A stretch of DNA of 8,769 bases from Clostridiales bacterium (GCA_003497505.1 DNNV01000260.1:1-8769), one strand, 5' to 3'; shown: positions 1 through 8,246, numbered from the stretch's first letter. Program-made: numbers and translations. Notes: generated by a model not told the origin, from the letters alone.

Positions 1-22
1 TAATTTCATAAAATTTCAGTTG

Positions 23-664
23 TCAGCTTTGATCTTCGGCGGAAATAATCCCGATTTTCTTCGCTATCTGCAGATTGACTTTTAATACATTGACTGTTTC
101 TTCTCCGAAGATACCCAGAAATTTGCCTTGTGTATTGTTTTTTATAATTTCATTAATAGTATCTTCTGATAACCCTGTTGCTTCCACTAGCGCCGGAACT
201 TGTATTCCAGCGGACTTAGGACTTATATGAGGATCAAGACCTGAACCCGAAGCAGTCAGTAAGTCGGTCGGTATATCCTCTTTTTTAACGGAAGGATTTG
301 CATCCAAAAAACTTTCAATATCTTTTTCCACACGTTTCAGCAAATCAGGATTTGTTGCAGCATAGTTATTAGAACCTGAGCCAATTTCCAAATAGCTTCC
401 GTTTTCTTTTTCCTCCTGTGTATATGTGTTATAGTTTACCGCAGACGGACGGCATTTCATAAAACGCACATCCGTAAAATTCTGGCCTACAAGCTCTGAG
501 CCTACTGCCTTACCATCTATCTTTATTAAACTCCCATTGGACTGAATCGGAAAAACAATTTGACTTATTCCCGTCAGCAGTAAAGGATAAGCCAGCCCAC
601 ACATTAATGTAAGGAGCAACGTCACTAAAAATGGTCTTTTAATATATTCAAAAAAATTTTTCAT
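23..664 (-). CDS. kdpC: Potassium-transporting ATPase subunit KdpC
   Basis: KdpC is the small single-pass subunit of the high-affinity K+ pump KdpFABC; in the family it stabilises the complex and is thought to raise nucleotide affinity of KdpB. The protein is 213 aa, slightly long for the family. One N-terminal membrane helix spans about residues 12-38, and the rest is a soluble extracytoplasmic domain. Family signatures are clear: GQNFTDVRFMKCRPSA (60-75), SGSNNYAATNPDLL (96-109), TASGSGLDPHISPKSA (137-152) and GKFLGIFGEETVNVLKVN (180-197). The ATG has a GGGAGG ribosome binding site 7 nt upstream (672-677), and 25 nt separate it from the kdpB stop, so it is the last gene seen of the operon. 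Oddity: the usual histidine-glycine before RPSA is replaced by MKC. Only 22 nt lie downstream in the window, with no recognisable terminator in them. Confidence 0.97.
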   Translation of the reverse strand: MKNFFEYIKRPFLVTLLLTLMCGLAYPLLLTGISQIVFPIQSNGSLIKIDGKAVGSELVGQNFTDVRFMKCRPSAVNYNTYTQEEKENGSYLEIGSGSNNYAATNPDLLKRVEKDIESFLDANPSVKKEDIPTDLLTASGSGLDPHISPKSAGIQVPALVEATGLSEDTINEIIKNNTQGKFLGIFGEETVNVLKVNLQIAKKIGIISAEDQS

Positions 665-689
665 ATTAATACCTCCCGGAAGTTACTGT

Positions 690-2744
690 TTATAGTCCAA
701 TCACCACTAATAATGGGGTGATTATTAAATCAATTGCTTTTATACCGATGAATGGAGCGGCAATTCCGCCCAATCCGTAAATCAGCATGTTGCTCGAGAG
801 AATCCTTTCGGATCGCTGCGGTTTGTATTTAACTCCTTTCATGGCCAACGGTATCAGGCACGGAATAATAACCGCATTAAAGATCAGGGCAGAAAGTATT
901 GCACTGTATGGTGTAGATAACTCCATAATGTTCAACATTTTCATCTGTGGTATTACCGCCATAAACATGGCCGGTATAATTGCAAAGTACTTAGCCACAT
1001 CATTGGCAATGCTGAAGGTAGTCAGTGAACCTCGCGTTATTAAAAGCTGCTTTCCGATTTCCACAACATCAAGTATCTTGGTAGGGTCAGAGTCCAAATC
1101 CACCATATTTGCGGCTTCCTTAGCTGCAGAGGTACCACTGTTCATAGCAATTCCGACATCAGCCTGAGCCAGTGCAGGAGCATCATTTGTTCCGTCTCCG
1201 GTCATGGCTACGACTTTTCCTTCCCTCTGCTCAGCCTTGATGACTTTGATCTTATCTTCCGGTTTGCATTCGGCAATAAAGCTGTCTACCCCCGCTTCAT
1301 GGGCAATAGTGGCCGCAGTCAGCGGATTGTCTCCTGTACACATGACAGTCTTGATGCCGATGGACCTGAGCCTTTCAAAACGCTCTCTAAGCCCTGGCTT
1401 GACTGTATCCTTAAGATATATCACACCATAAATCCTGCTTCCAGAGCAGACTACAAGCGGAGTTCCGCCAAGCTTTGAAACATCCTTTACCTTTTCATCC
1501 AGATCCTTCGGTATCTTGCCTCCAAGCTCTTGAACGTAGCTGCAGATGGCATCATACGCACCCTTGCGAATCTTGGTGCCGTCCGGCAAATTCACACCGC
1601 TGATTCTTTCCTGTGCGGTAAATTTGATAAATTCTGTGCCCGGCATAGTTTCCTGACGGTTTCCGCTTAGGCTGTATCCCAATTCTACAATTGACCTGCC
1701 TTCCGGAGTATCATCTTGCAAAGAGCTGATAACGGCATTCCGGATAAGTTCCTGCTCACTTGTATTTTCTGTCGCAATGAACTGTGAAGCCATCCTGTTT
1801 CCGTAAGTAATTGTTCCTGTTTTGTCCAAGATCATAGTATCTACGTCGCCGCAAGCCTCAACCGCCTTACCGGACATTGCAATGACATTAAAGCGTGTAA
1901 CACGGTCCATACCGGCAATACCAATCGCTGAAAGAAGACCGCCGATGGTTGTTGGAATCAGACATACTGTCAGAGCAATCAGTGTGGAAATTTGCAGGCG
2001 CACACCACTGTAAACAGCAATCGGATAAAGAGTCACAATTACAATCAAAAATATAATTGTTAAGCTGACAAGCAATGTATTCAGAGCAATTTCATTCGGT
2101 GTCTTTTTGCGTGAAGCTCCTTCCACAAGTGAAATCATTTTATCGAGGAAAGATTCACCAGGATTTGATGTAATGCTGATTTTAAGCCAGTCGCTCACTA
2201 CTGTTGTTCCTCCTGTAACGGATGCGAAGTCACCGCCGCTCTCTTTCACTACAGGTGCAGATTCTCCGGTGATTGCAGACTCATCCACAGAGGCGATTCC
2301 TTCAATTACTTCGCCGTCGTTGGGGATGATTTCTCCGGACTTGACGAGGACAACATCCCCCTTTTTCAGAGTACTTGCACTTATGATGGTTTCTGTTCCG
2401 CCTTCATTTATTATGCGGGCCTTCATGTCAGTCTGAGTTTTTTTGAGACTCTCGGCCTGCGCTTTGCCACGTCCTTCAGCCACTGCTTCCGCAAAATTTG
2501 CGAACAATAGCGTTATAAAGAGAATAGCGGCTACCATTACGTTGTAAATTCGAAGATTTGTTCCGTCATCGCCAAACAATCCGGGCGAAAAGCTGAGGAG
2601 CAGTGTTATGAAAAAACCGGTTTCCACAACAAACATGACAGGATTTTTTATCATATATCTTGGATTCAGTTTTATGAAGGCTCCTCTAATGGAATCTCTC
2701 AATATATCTCTGGTAATAAATTTTGTCTTAATTTCTTTGCTCAT
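690..2744 (-). CDS. kdpB: Potassium-transporting P-type ATPase subunit KdpB
   Basis: KdpB is the catalytic P-type ATPase subunit that hydrolyses ATP to drive K+ uptake through KdpA in the cytoplasmic membrane. The 684-aa length is normal. Seen in order: two N-terminal membrane helices (about 35-52 and 66-88); actuator domain with TGES (159-162); helices 3-4 with CLIPTTIGG (261-269); the phosphorylation motif DKTGT with Asp307; nucleotide-binding domain with KGAYDAI (394-400) and TGDN (470-473); hinge motif TGDGTNDAP (515-523); and [14 protein letters not shown] (581-594), where Asp582 and Lys585 match the membrane charge pair important for coupling in E. coli KdpB. Ser162, the residue whose phosphorylation inhibits the E. 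coli enzyme, is kept. All catalytic residues are intact, so the pump should be active. The ribosome binding site AAGGAGG overlaps the kdpA stop codon, consistent with translational coupling. Confidence 0.99.
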   Translation of the reverse strand: MSKEIKTKFITRDILRDSIRGAFIKLNPRYMIKNPVMFVVETGFFITLLLSFSPGLFGDDGTNLRIYNVMVAAILFITLLFANFAEAVAEGRGKAQAESLKKTQTDMKARIINEGGTETIISASTLKKGDVVLVKSGEIIPNDGEVIEGIASVDESAITGESAPVVKESGGDFASVTGGTTVVSDWLKISITSNPGESFLDKMISLVEGASRKKTPNEIALNTLLVSLTIIFLIVIVTLYPIAVYSGVRLQISTLIALTVCLIPTTIGGLLSAIGIAGMDRVTRFNVIAMSGKAVEACGDVDTMILDKTGTITYGNRMASQFIATENTSEQELIRNAVISSLQDDTPEGRSIVELGYSLSGNRQETMPGTEFIKFTAQERISGVNLPDGTKIRKGAYDAICSYVQELGGKIPKDLDEKVKDVSKLGGTPLVVCSGSRIYGVIYLKDTVKPGLRERFERLRSIGIKTVMCTGDNPLTAATIAHEAGVDSFIAECKPEDKIKVIKAEQREGKVVAMTGDGTNDAPALAQADVGIAMNSGTSAAKEAANMVDLDSDPTKILDVVEIGKQLLITRGSLTTFSIANDVAKYFAIIPAMFMAVIPQMKMLNIMELSTPYSAILSALIFNAVIIPCLIPLAMKGVKYKPQRSERILSSNMLIYGLGGIAAPFIGIKAIDLIITPLLVVIGL

Positions 2745-2757
2745 AAATATAACCTCC

Positions 2758-4476
2758 TTAATTCCATAGTGTCAGATGTTCTGCAATCGGTCCAAGTACC
2801 ATAACCGGGAAAAAGGTAAGTGCGGCAATAATCAGAACCACCATGAGCAATGAAATGGTGAAAGTCCCGGTATCTGTTTTAAGTGTTCCGACCGATTCAT
2901 TTATAGGCTGTTTCATCATTAAGGATCCTGCAACTGCCAATTGTATAATGATTGCCAGATAGCGTCCGAAAAACATTACAAGCCCGGTTGTGATATTCCA
3001 AAAATATGAATTGTCCGCAAGTCCTTCAAATCCTGAACCATTATTGGCTGCGGCTGATGAAAATTCATACAGCACCTGAGTCAGCCCATGATATCCCGGA
3101 TTTGTAATTCCCGCCACCCCCTCAGGGACAGCTACAGCCAGTGCCGAAAAAGTCAGTATAAGCAGCGGATGAATTATAATGCCCAAGGCTGTAAGTTTCA
3201 TTTCCTTGCCTTCAATCTTTTTTCCGAGATACTCCGGCGTACGACCAATCATCAACCCGCAGATGAATACCGCTAAGATGGCATAAAGAAGCATGTTCAT
3301 AAGACCGACTCCCTTGCCGCCGAAAACCACATTGAGCATCATATTCATTAGGGGTACTGCTCCGCCCAAAGGAGTGAGCGTATCATGCATATTGTTGACA
3401 GTTCCTGTTGTAAATGCGGTAGTGACGGTAGTGAATACGGCAGATTGTACTACACCAAAGCGAACCTCCTTACCTTCCATGCTTCCCATGCTTTGGTTCA
3501 GCCCGGCCTTTTCAAGAATCGGGTTACCTGCACTTTCCGCAGCAAGGCATACCGCTAAGCCAACAATAAAGATAATTGACATCACCGCAAAAATCGGCCT
3601 TGCCTCACTTCCGAACCATATTCTTTTTTTCATTCCGTTTGTCTTTTCTTTTTTGCCGTTATGCACCATATGACCAAAGACAATCACGCAAGCGCCTGGA
3701 AGCACCATCATAGAAAGCATTTCGGCCATATTAGAAACGATGTTGGGATTTTCCAGTGGAGTTGCAGAATTGGCTCCAAGGAAGCCTCCGCCGTTTGTGC
3801 CAAGATGCTTGATAATTTCTAAGGAAGCGATAGGCCCCATGGCAATGTCCTGATATCCTCCCTCAATTGTATGCACAGTAATGTTTGGCGATAAATTCTG
3901 CGGTACTCCCTGAGATACGAGAAACACCCCTCCAATAATTGAGAGCGGCAGTAAAACTCTTGTGGTAATACGCACAAGATCCACATAAAAATTTCCGACA
4001 TTATGTGTTTTCCCGGCTAATCCCCTCATAAAGGCCATTGCGACAGAAAAACCGGTAGCCGCAGAAGTGAACATCATAAAGGTGATTACCGTCATCTGGC
4101 TGAGGTATGAAAGCCCGGATTCTCCGGAGTAGTGCTGCAGATTTGTGTTTGTCATAAAGCTGATTATCGTATTGAAGGCCAGAGTCGGCTCCATGCCTCC
4201 TATCCCGTTGGGATTTAAAATAGGAACTTCCTGAATTCTCAGGATAAAGTATCCAATCAATACCATCACAGCGTTGGTGGCAAGCACGGACATCGCATAC
4301 TTCTTCCAGCTCATTTCTTCTTTGTCGATGCCGCATACACGGTAAATAGAATTGTCAAGCCTGTCAAATACCGGATCTGCAAACGTGCGTTGAAGCTCCG
4401 CAACATGATACAGGTATTTTCCAATTGGTATAATAAGGGCAACAAAAGTTGCCAAAATCAAAATTATTTGCAACAT
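2758..4476 (-). CDS. kdpA: Potassium-transporting ATPase subunit KdpA
   Basis: KdpA is the K+-binding, channel-like subunit of KdpFABC, related to the Trk/Ktr/HKT superfamily, with about ten membrane helices. It is 572 aa, slightly longer than the E. coli protein. All four selectivity-filter loops can be read: [16 protein letters not shown] (109-124), [19 protein letters not shown] (226-244), [20 protein letters not shown] (352-371) and [13 protein letters not shown] (474-486). Gln114 corresponds by motif to E. coli Gln116, whose change to Arg lowers K+ affinity, so high K+ affinity is expected. Arg505 in FFGRY (502-506) is also conserved. The start ATG follows a GGCGGAG ribosome binding site (4484-4490) with a 7-nt spacer, 17 nt after kdpF. 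No truncation or frameshift is visible. Confidence 0.99.
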   Translation of the reverse strand: MLQIILILATFVALIIPIGKYLYHVAELQRTFADPVFDRLDNSIYRVCGIDKEEMSWKKYAMSVLATNAVMVLIGYFILRIQEVPILNPNGIGGMEPTLAFNTIISFMTNTNLQHYSGESGLSYLSQMTVITFMMFTSAATGFSVAMAFMRGLAGKTHNVGNFYVDLVRITTRVLLPLSIIGGVFLVSQGVPQNLSPNITVHTIEGGYQDIAMGPIASLEIIKHLGTNGGGFLGANSATPLENPNIVSNMAEMLSMMVLPGACVIVFGHMVHNGKKEKTNGMKKRIWFGSEARPIFAVMSIIFIVGLAVCLAAESAGNPILEKAGLNQSMGSMEGKEVRFGVVQSAVFTTVTTAFTTGTVNNMHDTLTPLGGAVPLMNMMLNVVFGGKGVGLMNMLLYAILAVFICGLMIGRTPEYLGKKIEGKEMKLTALGIIIHPLLILTFSALAVAVPEGVAGITNPGYHGLTQVLYEFSSAAANNGSGFEGLADNSYFWNITTGLVMFFGRYLAIIIQLAVAGSLMMKQPINESVGTLKTDTGTFTISLLMVVLIIAALTFFPVMVLGPIAEHLTLWN

Positions 4477-4493
4477 TATTTTTCTCCGCCTTT

Positions 4494-4571
4494 TTAAAAT
4501 TTTTCCGGATTGACTAAGGCATACAACAGGTATGCTCCCAATGCAAAAATTAAAATTCCTAAAACTATCAT
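4494..4571 (-). CDS. kdpF: Potassium-transporting ATPase subunit KdpF (25 aa)
   Basis: This is a 25-codon ORF starting MIVLGILIFALGAY and ending LLYALVNPEKF. The C-terminal YALxNPEKF is the hallmark of KdpF, the tiny single-helix lipid-like subunit that stabilises the KdpABC complex in the membrane. Nearly the whole peptide forms one hydrophobic helix (residues 2-20). It has an AGGAGG ribosome binding site at 4582-4587, immediately after the stop of the preceding small ORF, with a 10-nt spacer. It lies 17 nt ahead of kdpA, the position kdpF occupies in E. coli. It is short enough to be missed by automatic gene callers. Confidence 0.93.
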   Translation of the reverse strand: MIVLGILIFALGAYLLYALVNPEKF

Positions 4572-4587
4572 AAATACGTAACCTCCT

Positions 4588-4680
4588 CTACGATTTTTCG
4601 ATCTGTCGCCGACACCAGTCCGCAAGAAGCTTAATTAATAAAAAGCTTATTGCAAAAACAGCGAGCATTAAAACATCCAT
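4588..4680 (-). CDS. Unnamed 30-aa single-pass membrane protein, first gene of the kdpFABC transcript
   Basis: This 30-codon ORF reads MDVLMLAVFAISFLLIKLLA followed by DWCRRQIEKS and a TAG stop. Residues 2-20 form one hydrophobic helix; the tail holds several charged residues (RR, K), so by the positive-inside rule the C-terminus should be cytoplasmic. A perfect AGGAGG (4689-4694) lies 8 nt upstream of the ATG, and the stop is immediately followed by the kdpF ribosome binding site, an arrangement expected of a translated operon gene. I recall similar short membrane peptides ahead of kdpF in other bacteria, but I cannot name a family. It may be a second KdpF-like accessory subunit, a regulator of KdpD or the pump, or a leader peptide. 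The function is not known from sequence. Confidence 0.75.
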   Translation of the reverse strand: MDVLMLAVFAISFLLIKLLADWCRRQIEKS

Positions 4681-4688
4681 ATTATTTT

Positions 4689-4694
4689 CCTCCT
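4689..4694 (-). promoter_or_regulatory. Strong ribosome binding site of the 30-aa ORF
   Basis: On the minus strand this is a full AGGAGG, 8 nt ahead of the ATG at 4680. It is among the best Shine-Dalgarno matches in the window and is the main evidence that the 30-aa ORF is translated. Confidence 0.75.
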
Positions 4695-4723
4695 GTTTTA
4701 GCTGAATTCTTGAACATTGTAAC

Positions 4724-4729
4724 ACTATA
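4724..4729 (-). promoter_or_regulatory. Candidate -10 element of the kdpFABC promoter
   Basis: On the minus strand TATAGT matches the sigma-A -10 consensus at 5 of 6 positions and would place the transcript start near 4717, about 37 nt before the first ATG. No good -35 hexamer is found 16-18 bp upstream, as is common for promoters that depend on an activator. TACAAT, overlapping the next few bases downstream, is an alternative. The candidate KdpE repeat at 4764-4782 would fall at roughly -47 to -65. Inferred, not proven. Confidence 0.45.
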
Positions 4730-4763
4730 ATCATTAGAGTGGTGTAAGGGTTTGCTTGGTAGG

Positions 4764-4782
4764 ATTAATATAGTATTAAGAT
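4764..4782 (-). promoter_or_regulatory. Candidate KdpE operator in front of kdpFABC (11-bp direct repeat)
   Basis: On the minus strand the sequence is ATCTTAATACTATATTAAT: two 8-mers, ATCTTAAT and ATATTAAT, differing at one base and repeated with exactly 11-bp period. OmpR/PhoB-type regulators such as KdpE bind head-to-tail as dimers on repeats of this spacing. A nearly identical tandem element lies ahead of kdpD at 8326-8344. The position upstream of a weak -35 region fits an activator site. The assignment to KdpE is inference from context. Confidence 0.5.
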
Positions 4783-4810
4783 AATTATTCAGGCAGGTTT
4801 TTCGGTTTAA

Positions 4811-4850
4811 AAAGCGCCCTCTATGCCTTTGCAGGCACAGAGGGCGCTTT
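4811..4850 (-). terminator. Intrinsic terminator after kdpDE
   Basis: A perfect 12-bp stem (AAAGCGCCCTCT at 4811-4822 with its complement at 4839-4850) is extended, past one mismatch, by a 4-bp inner stem TGCC/GGCA around a 6-nt loop. Read on the minus strand it begins 5 nt after the kdpE stop and ends in five T residues before AAACCG. It should end most kdpDE transcripts before the kdpFABC promoter, separating sensor and transporter units. The T-tract is short, so some readthrough is possible. No T-run follows on the plus strand. Confidence 0.88.
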
Positions 4851-4855
4851 AGTCT

Positions 4856-5560
4856 TCAATCTTCAGCAACACGAAGCATTCTGTATCCGACACCAATGTG
4901 TGTTTGAATATATTTAGGCTGAGACGGATCTGCTTCAATCTTCTTTCGCAATGTTGCCATAAATACGCGCAGTGCGGGTATATCGCTGGCATAGTTTCCC
5001 CATATTTCATTCAGTATGAAATTGTGGGTAAGAACCTTTCCTATATTTCTGGCCAACAGGCAGATGAGCTTATATTCAATAGGAGTAAGATGGATTTCCT
5101 CATCATCCATATAGACACATCCGGCGGCATAATCAACTTTAAGGCTGCCATTGATAAAAATTGTCGAATCTTTCATCAGTTTTTCACTGTCGTAACGAAC
5201 ACGCCGCAGGCTTACCCGAAGCCTTGCAAGCAGCTCATCCACGCTGAAAGGCTTTGTCAGATAGTCATCTGCTCCAGCATCCAATGCATCGATTTTATCC
5301 TTATCCTCACTGCGGGCACTAACTACAATGATCGGAATATTTGACCATTCCCGCACATTGCGGATGATTTCCACTCCATCCATATCAGGCAATCCTAAAT
5401 CCATAATAATAATATCAGGTTGTTTTGAAACAGCCTCGAACAAAGATGCACCGCCTGTTTCCGCCGTATGATAAAGATAGCCCTGTGTTTCCAGTGTGGT
5501 GGTAATCAGCTTTCGTATTGCTTTATCATCTTCTATAACCAAAATCAAAGGCTTATTCAT
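4856..5560 (-). CDS. kdpE: Response regulator KdpE (OmpR/PhoB family)
   Basis: KdpE is the DNA-binding partner of KdpD: when phosphorylated it activates transcription of the Kdp K+ pump genes. The 234 aa are typical. The N-terminal receiver domain (about 4-118) has the acidic pair Asp11/Asp12, the phospho-acceptor Asp54 in IIMDLGLPDMDG, Ser81 at the switch position and Lys103 in TKPF. The C-terminal winged-helix domain (about 135-232) has HLTPIEYKLICLLARN (157-172), a recognition-helix region around LRVFMATLRKKI (197-208) and the wing GVGYRM (223-228). The gene start overlaps the kdpD end by 8 bp, and its AGGAGG (5570-5575) lies inside kdpD, so the pair is likely translationally coupled. All phosphorelay residues are intact. 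Confidence 0.97.
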   Translation of the reverse strand: MNKPLILVIEDDKAIRKLITTTLETQGYLYHTAETGGASLFEAVSKQPDIIIMDLGLPDMDGVEIIRNVREWSNIPIIVVSARSEDKDKIDALDAGADDYLTKPFSVDELLARLRVSLRRVRYDSEKLMKDSTIFINGSLKVDYAAGCVYMDDEEIHLTPIEYKLICLLARNIGKVLTHNFILNEIWGNYASDIPALRVFMATLRKKIEADPSQPKYIQTHIGVGYRMLRVAED

Positions 5561-8246
5561 TCAAATTTACCTCCTCCGCATGCAAAGTGAAGCCAAATAT
5601 TGTTCCTTTCGGAGCATTGTCTTTAACATAGATATTACCGCCGTGGGCAAGTATAATAGATTTGCATAAGGAAAGCCCCAGTCCAAGGCCCCGGCGTCCA
5701 TCCCCGCGAACATTATCAGCTGTGAAAAACATATCAAATAATTTTTCTTTTGCTGTATCTGAAATACCTGAGCCGTCATCAGCAATTTCCACACGAATAT
5801 ATTGTTCATCCTTTTCGGCAGTTATTGTTATATTGGACCCCTTATGTGTATATTTGATTGCATTATCAATAATATTTACTATTACCTGCATTATAAGCTG
5901 AGAGTCCATTCTTGCCATGAGAAAATCGTCGCTCAGAACCGTCTTGATGTTATGGTCCGTACTGTTCCGGTCAACATGGTGCATTGCCTCCGAAATAACC
6001 TCATCAAGAAGTTCGGGCTGCATATTTAAGCTTACCGTCCCGTTATCGATTCGTGTGATTGACAGCAGATTCTCCACAAGATTAATAAGCCAGATGGAAT
6101 CATCATAGATATCTGCGTAAAGTCCTTTTCTCTGTTCTTCACTGAGTACCTTTTCATTGCCCATCAGGATTCCGGCATTTCCTAAAATACTTGTAAGAGG
6201 TGTACGCAAATCATGTGAAATTGCTCTAAGCAGGTTTGCGCGCAGCTGCTCTTGCTGCATCTGCATGGAAATCTTCTGCTGCGTTTCTCTCAGCAGTTCC
6301 TTTTCCAAAGCTAAAGCGCATTCTCCCAGCATTGCGATAAAAATACTCTTTTCAAAAGCTTCAAGAGGGGCATCACGATCCATTGCAATTCCTGCAACAG
6401 CCAGTACCTTGCCTCCGCTTCGCACGGCTAAATAAAGGCATCGTGCGGCTGAAAGCGTGTTGCTGGTAGCCCCCGCCCTTTTATTATTCTTAAAGACCCA
6501 CTCCGCAACCGCACGTTCCTGCTTGTCAAGATAACCTTGTGAGGCGATTTTTGCCTTGCTTTCATCAGAGAAAACCATGGGTTCTGACAAACGATCCTGA
6601 TCAGCTAAATATACGACAATTGTACGATCTAATAATTTTACCATCTGATGTGCTGTTTCTACCAAAATATCTTCCTTATCTTTTGCCTGTTGTAATTTTT
6701 GACTTGTTTCCAGAAGTACTTCCGTGCGGTATGCTTTCTGTGCGGATTGACGAGCCTGCTCCTGAATCTGCTTTGTTAATGTGCTGGTAATCAGAGCAGC
6801 CGAAAGCATAATCAGGAAAGTAACAGGATAGCCTGGGTCAAATGCATGCAAGGAATATCGTGGTTCAGTGAAAAAGTAGTTGAAGATCAATACACTCAGT
6901 ACAGAAGAAATAACGCTGTATAACCGCCCTTTAGTTACAACCGCATTTAATTGAACTCCCAGAATGTAAACTGTGATAATATTTGCCACGCTGAAATTAT
7001 GATAATCAAACAAAAATCCTATTGAGGTGCAAAGCACTAAAATTGTAATTGCCTTAGACGTATCTGCAATAGATAACCTTGGTTTAGTTATCTTAAAAGA
7101 ATGTTCTTTCATAGAAGGCTGCGTGTCCGGAATGATATATATGTCAATGGCAGGTGCCAGCTCTGTAAGCCTGTCGACAAAATTTGCTTTCCACCATCTT
7201 TTTGAGTGTGCCGAACGTCCTATCACAATTTTCGACACGCGGCTCACTTTGGCATACTCTGCAATCTGCCCAGAGATATCCTCCCCATACACTGTTGAAA
7301 TTTGAGCCCCGAGCTGCTCCGCCAACCTTAAATTCTTTCTAAGTGCCGTCATGTTTTTGTCTTCCGGTTCTTTATTCCCCGGAGTTTCTACAAATAATGC
7401 CGTGAATGTGCCGTGAAAGGCCTCAGCCATTCTTGCGGCTGTACGAATAACACGCTCATTGGACGGAGAGGGAGACAGACATACTAAAATATGCTCGTTT
7501 GTATAAGGATTGTTGTTTTTATCAGATTCCCCCTGAATTGCGATTCTGTTGACCTGATCTGCGGTTTTTCGCAGTGAAATTTCACGCAGAGCAATTAATT
7601 TTTCTCTGGTAAAAAAATTTTCCAAAGCCCTTTGAGCCTGATCTTCGCTGTATATTTTCCCTTTGTTCAATCTTTCTATGAGATCATTTGGTTCGATATC
7701 AACCAACTCAATTTGATCTGCATTGTCAAATACACCATCCGGGATACGTTCCCGGACATAAATTCCGGTAATAGCCTCAACTATGTCATTTAAGCTTTCA
7801 ATATGCTGCACATTGATGGTAGTATAAACGTCAATGCCCGCCTGAAGCAGCTCTTCTACATCCTGATATCTTTTTTTATGACGGCAGCCTGCAGCATTTG
7901 TATGTGCCAGTTCATCAACGAGAATAAGCTCAGGCTTTCTTTGGAGCGCCCTGTCCAGATCAAATTCTTTTAGTTGAATTCCTTTGTATGAAAGTTTCAG
8001 AGGAGGCAATGTTTCCAGTCCTGCTAAAAGAGCAATTGTTTCCGGACGGGCATGCGGCTCAATATAACCGGCTATCACATCAACACCGCTTGATTTAGCT
8101 TCATGTGCATCATTTAGCATGGCATATGTTTTACCAACACCTGCCGCATAACCAAAATATATTCTCAGCTTGCCGCGTTCTTGTCCTGACGGCATATTGG
8201 AGAGCTGTTCCATCAGAGTAACAGAATCTGTTTGACAGATTGCCAT
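5553..8246 (-). CDS. kdpD: K+-sensing histidine kinase KdpD
   Basis: KdpD is the membrane sensor kinase that responds to K+ limitation or ionic stress and controls KdpE phosphorylation. Numbering is from the ATG at 8246 (897 aa, close to the 894 aa of E. coli KdpD). In order: N-terminal KdpD domain with Walker A GYAAGVGKT (32-40) and LILVDELAHTN (107-117); a universal-stress-protein domain (about 251-374) with IVIGRSAHS (340-348); four membrane helices (about 396-490); a GAF-like region (about 510-650); the dimerisation/phosphotransfer motif ISHDLRTPL with His678; and an ATPase domain with the N-box NIIDNA (Asn795), DDGSGIS (823-829) and GLGLGL (853-858). I prefer this ATG because AAGGAG lies 9 nt upstream (8256-8261). 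An in-frame ATG 33 nt earlier (8279) has no ribosome binding site and overlaps a likely -10 element. Stop overlaps kdpE. Confidence 0.97.
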   Translation of the reverse strand: MAICQTDSVTLMEQLSNMPSGQERGKLRIYFGYAAGVGKTYAMLNDAHEAKSSGVDVIAGYIEPHARPETIALLAGLETLPPLKLSYKGIQLKEFDLDRALQRKPELILVDELAHTNAAGCRHKKRYQDVEELLQAGIDVYTTINVQHIESLNDIVEAITGIYVRERIPDGVFDNADQIELVDIEPNDLIERLNKGKIYSEDQAQRALENFFTREKLIALREISLRKTADQVNRIAIQGESDKNNNPYTNEHILVCLSPSPSNERVIRTAARMAEAFHGTFTALFVETPGNKEPEDKNMTALRKNLRLAEQLGAQISTVYGEDISGQIAEYAKVSRVSKIVIGRSAHSKRWWKANFVDRLTELAPAIDIYIIPDTQPSMKEHSFKITKPRLSIADTSKAITILVLCTSIGFLFDYHNFSVANIITVYILGVQLNAVVTKGRLYSVISSVLSVLIFNYFFTEPRYSLHAFDPGYPVTFLIMLSAALITSTLTKQIQEQARQSAQKAYRTEVLLETSQKLQQAKDKEDILVETAHQMVKLLDRTIVVYLADQDRLSEPMVFSDESKAKIASQGYLDKQERAVAEWVFKNNKRAGATSNTLSAARCLYLAVRSGGKVLAVAGIAMDRDAPLEAFEKSIFIAMLGECALALEKELLRETQQKISMQMQQEQLRANLLRAISHDLRTPLTSILGNAGILMGNEKVLSEEQRKGLYADIYDDSIWLINLVENLLSITRIDNGTVSLNMQPELLDEVISEAMHHVDRNSTDHNIKTVLSDDFLMARMDSQLIMQVIVNIIDNAIKYTHKGSNITITAEKDEQYIRVEIADDGSGISDTAKEKLFDMFFTADNVRGDGRRGLGLGLSLCKSIILAHGGNIYVKDNAPKGTIFGFTLHAEEVNLNE

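Noticed and set aside
787..1167. Plus-strand ORF of 126 codons inside kdpB (with similar ones at 1204-1431, 1822-2013 and 2107-2436)
   Set aside because: They lie antisense to a fully conserved kdpB, have no family resemblance, and are explained by the complementary reading of that gene.
3293..3673. Plus-strand ORF of 126 codons inside kdpA, and a minus-strand out-of-frame ORF at 4001-4336
   Set aside because: Both are alternative-frame readings of kdpA, whose selectivity-filter motifs continue unbroken through the region.
4681..4810. Possible ydaO-type c-di-AMP riboswitch before kdpFABC, as some Firmicutes use for K+ transporters
   Set aside because: The likely leader is only about 37 nt, and the 130 nt available show neither the multi-stem layout nor the motifs I would expect.
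4811..4850. Terminator hairpin acting in both directions
   Set aside because: There is no T-rich run on the plus-strand side beyond the three T of the stem, and no plus-strand gene ends here.
4898..5344. Plus-strand ORF of 148 codons opposite kdpE, and further ones opposite kdpD
   Set aside because: Low-complexity, unrecognisable translation opposite well-conserved receiver and kinase domains; no convincing evidence of an independent gene.
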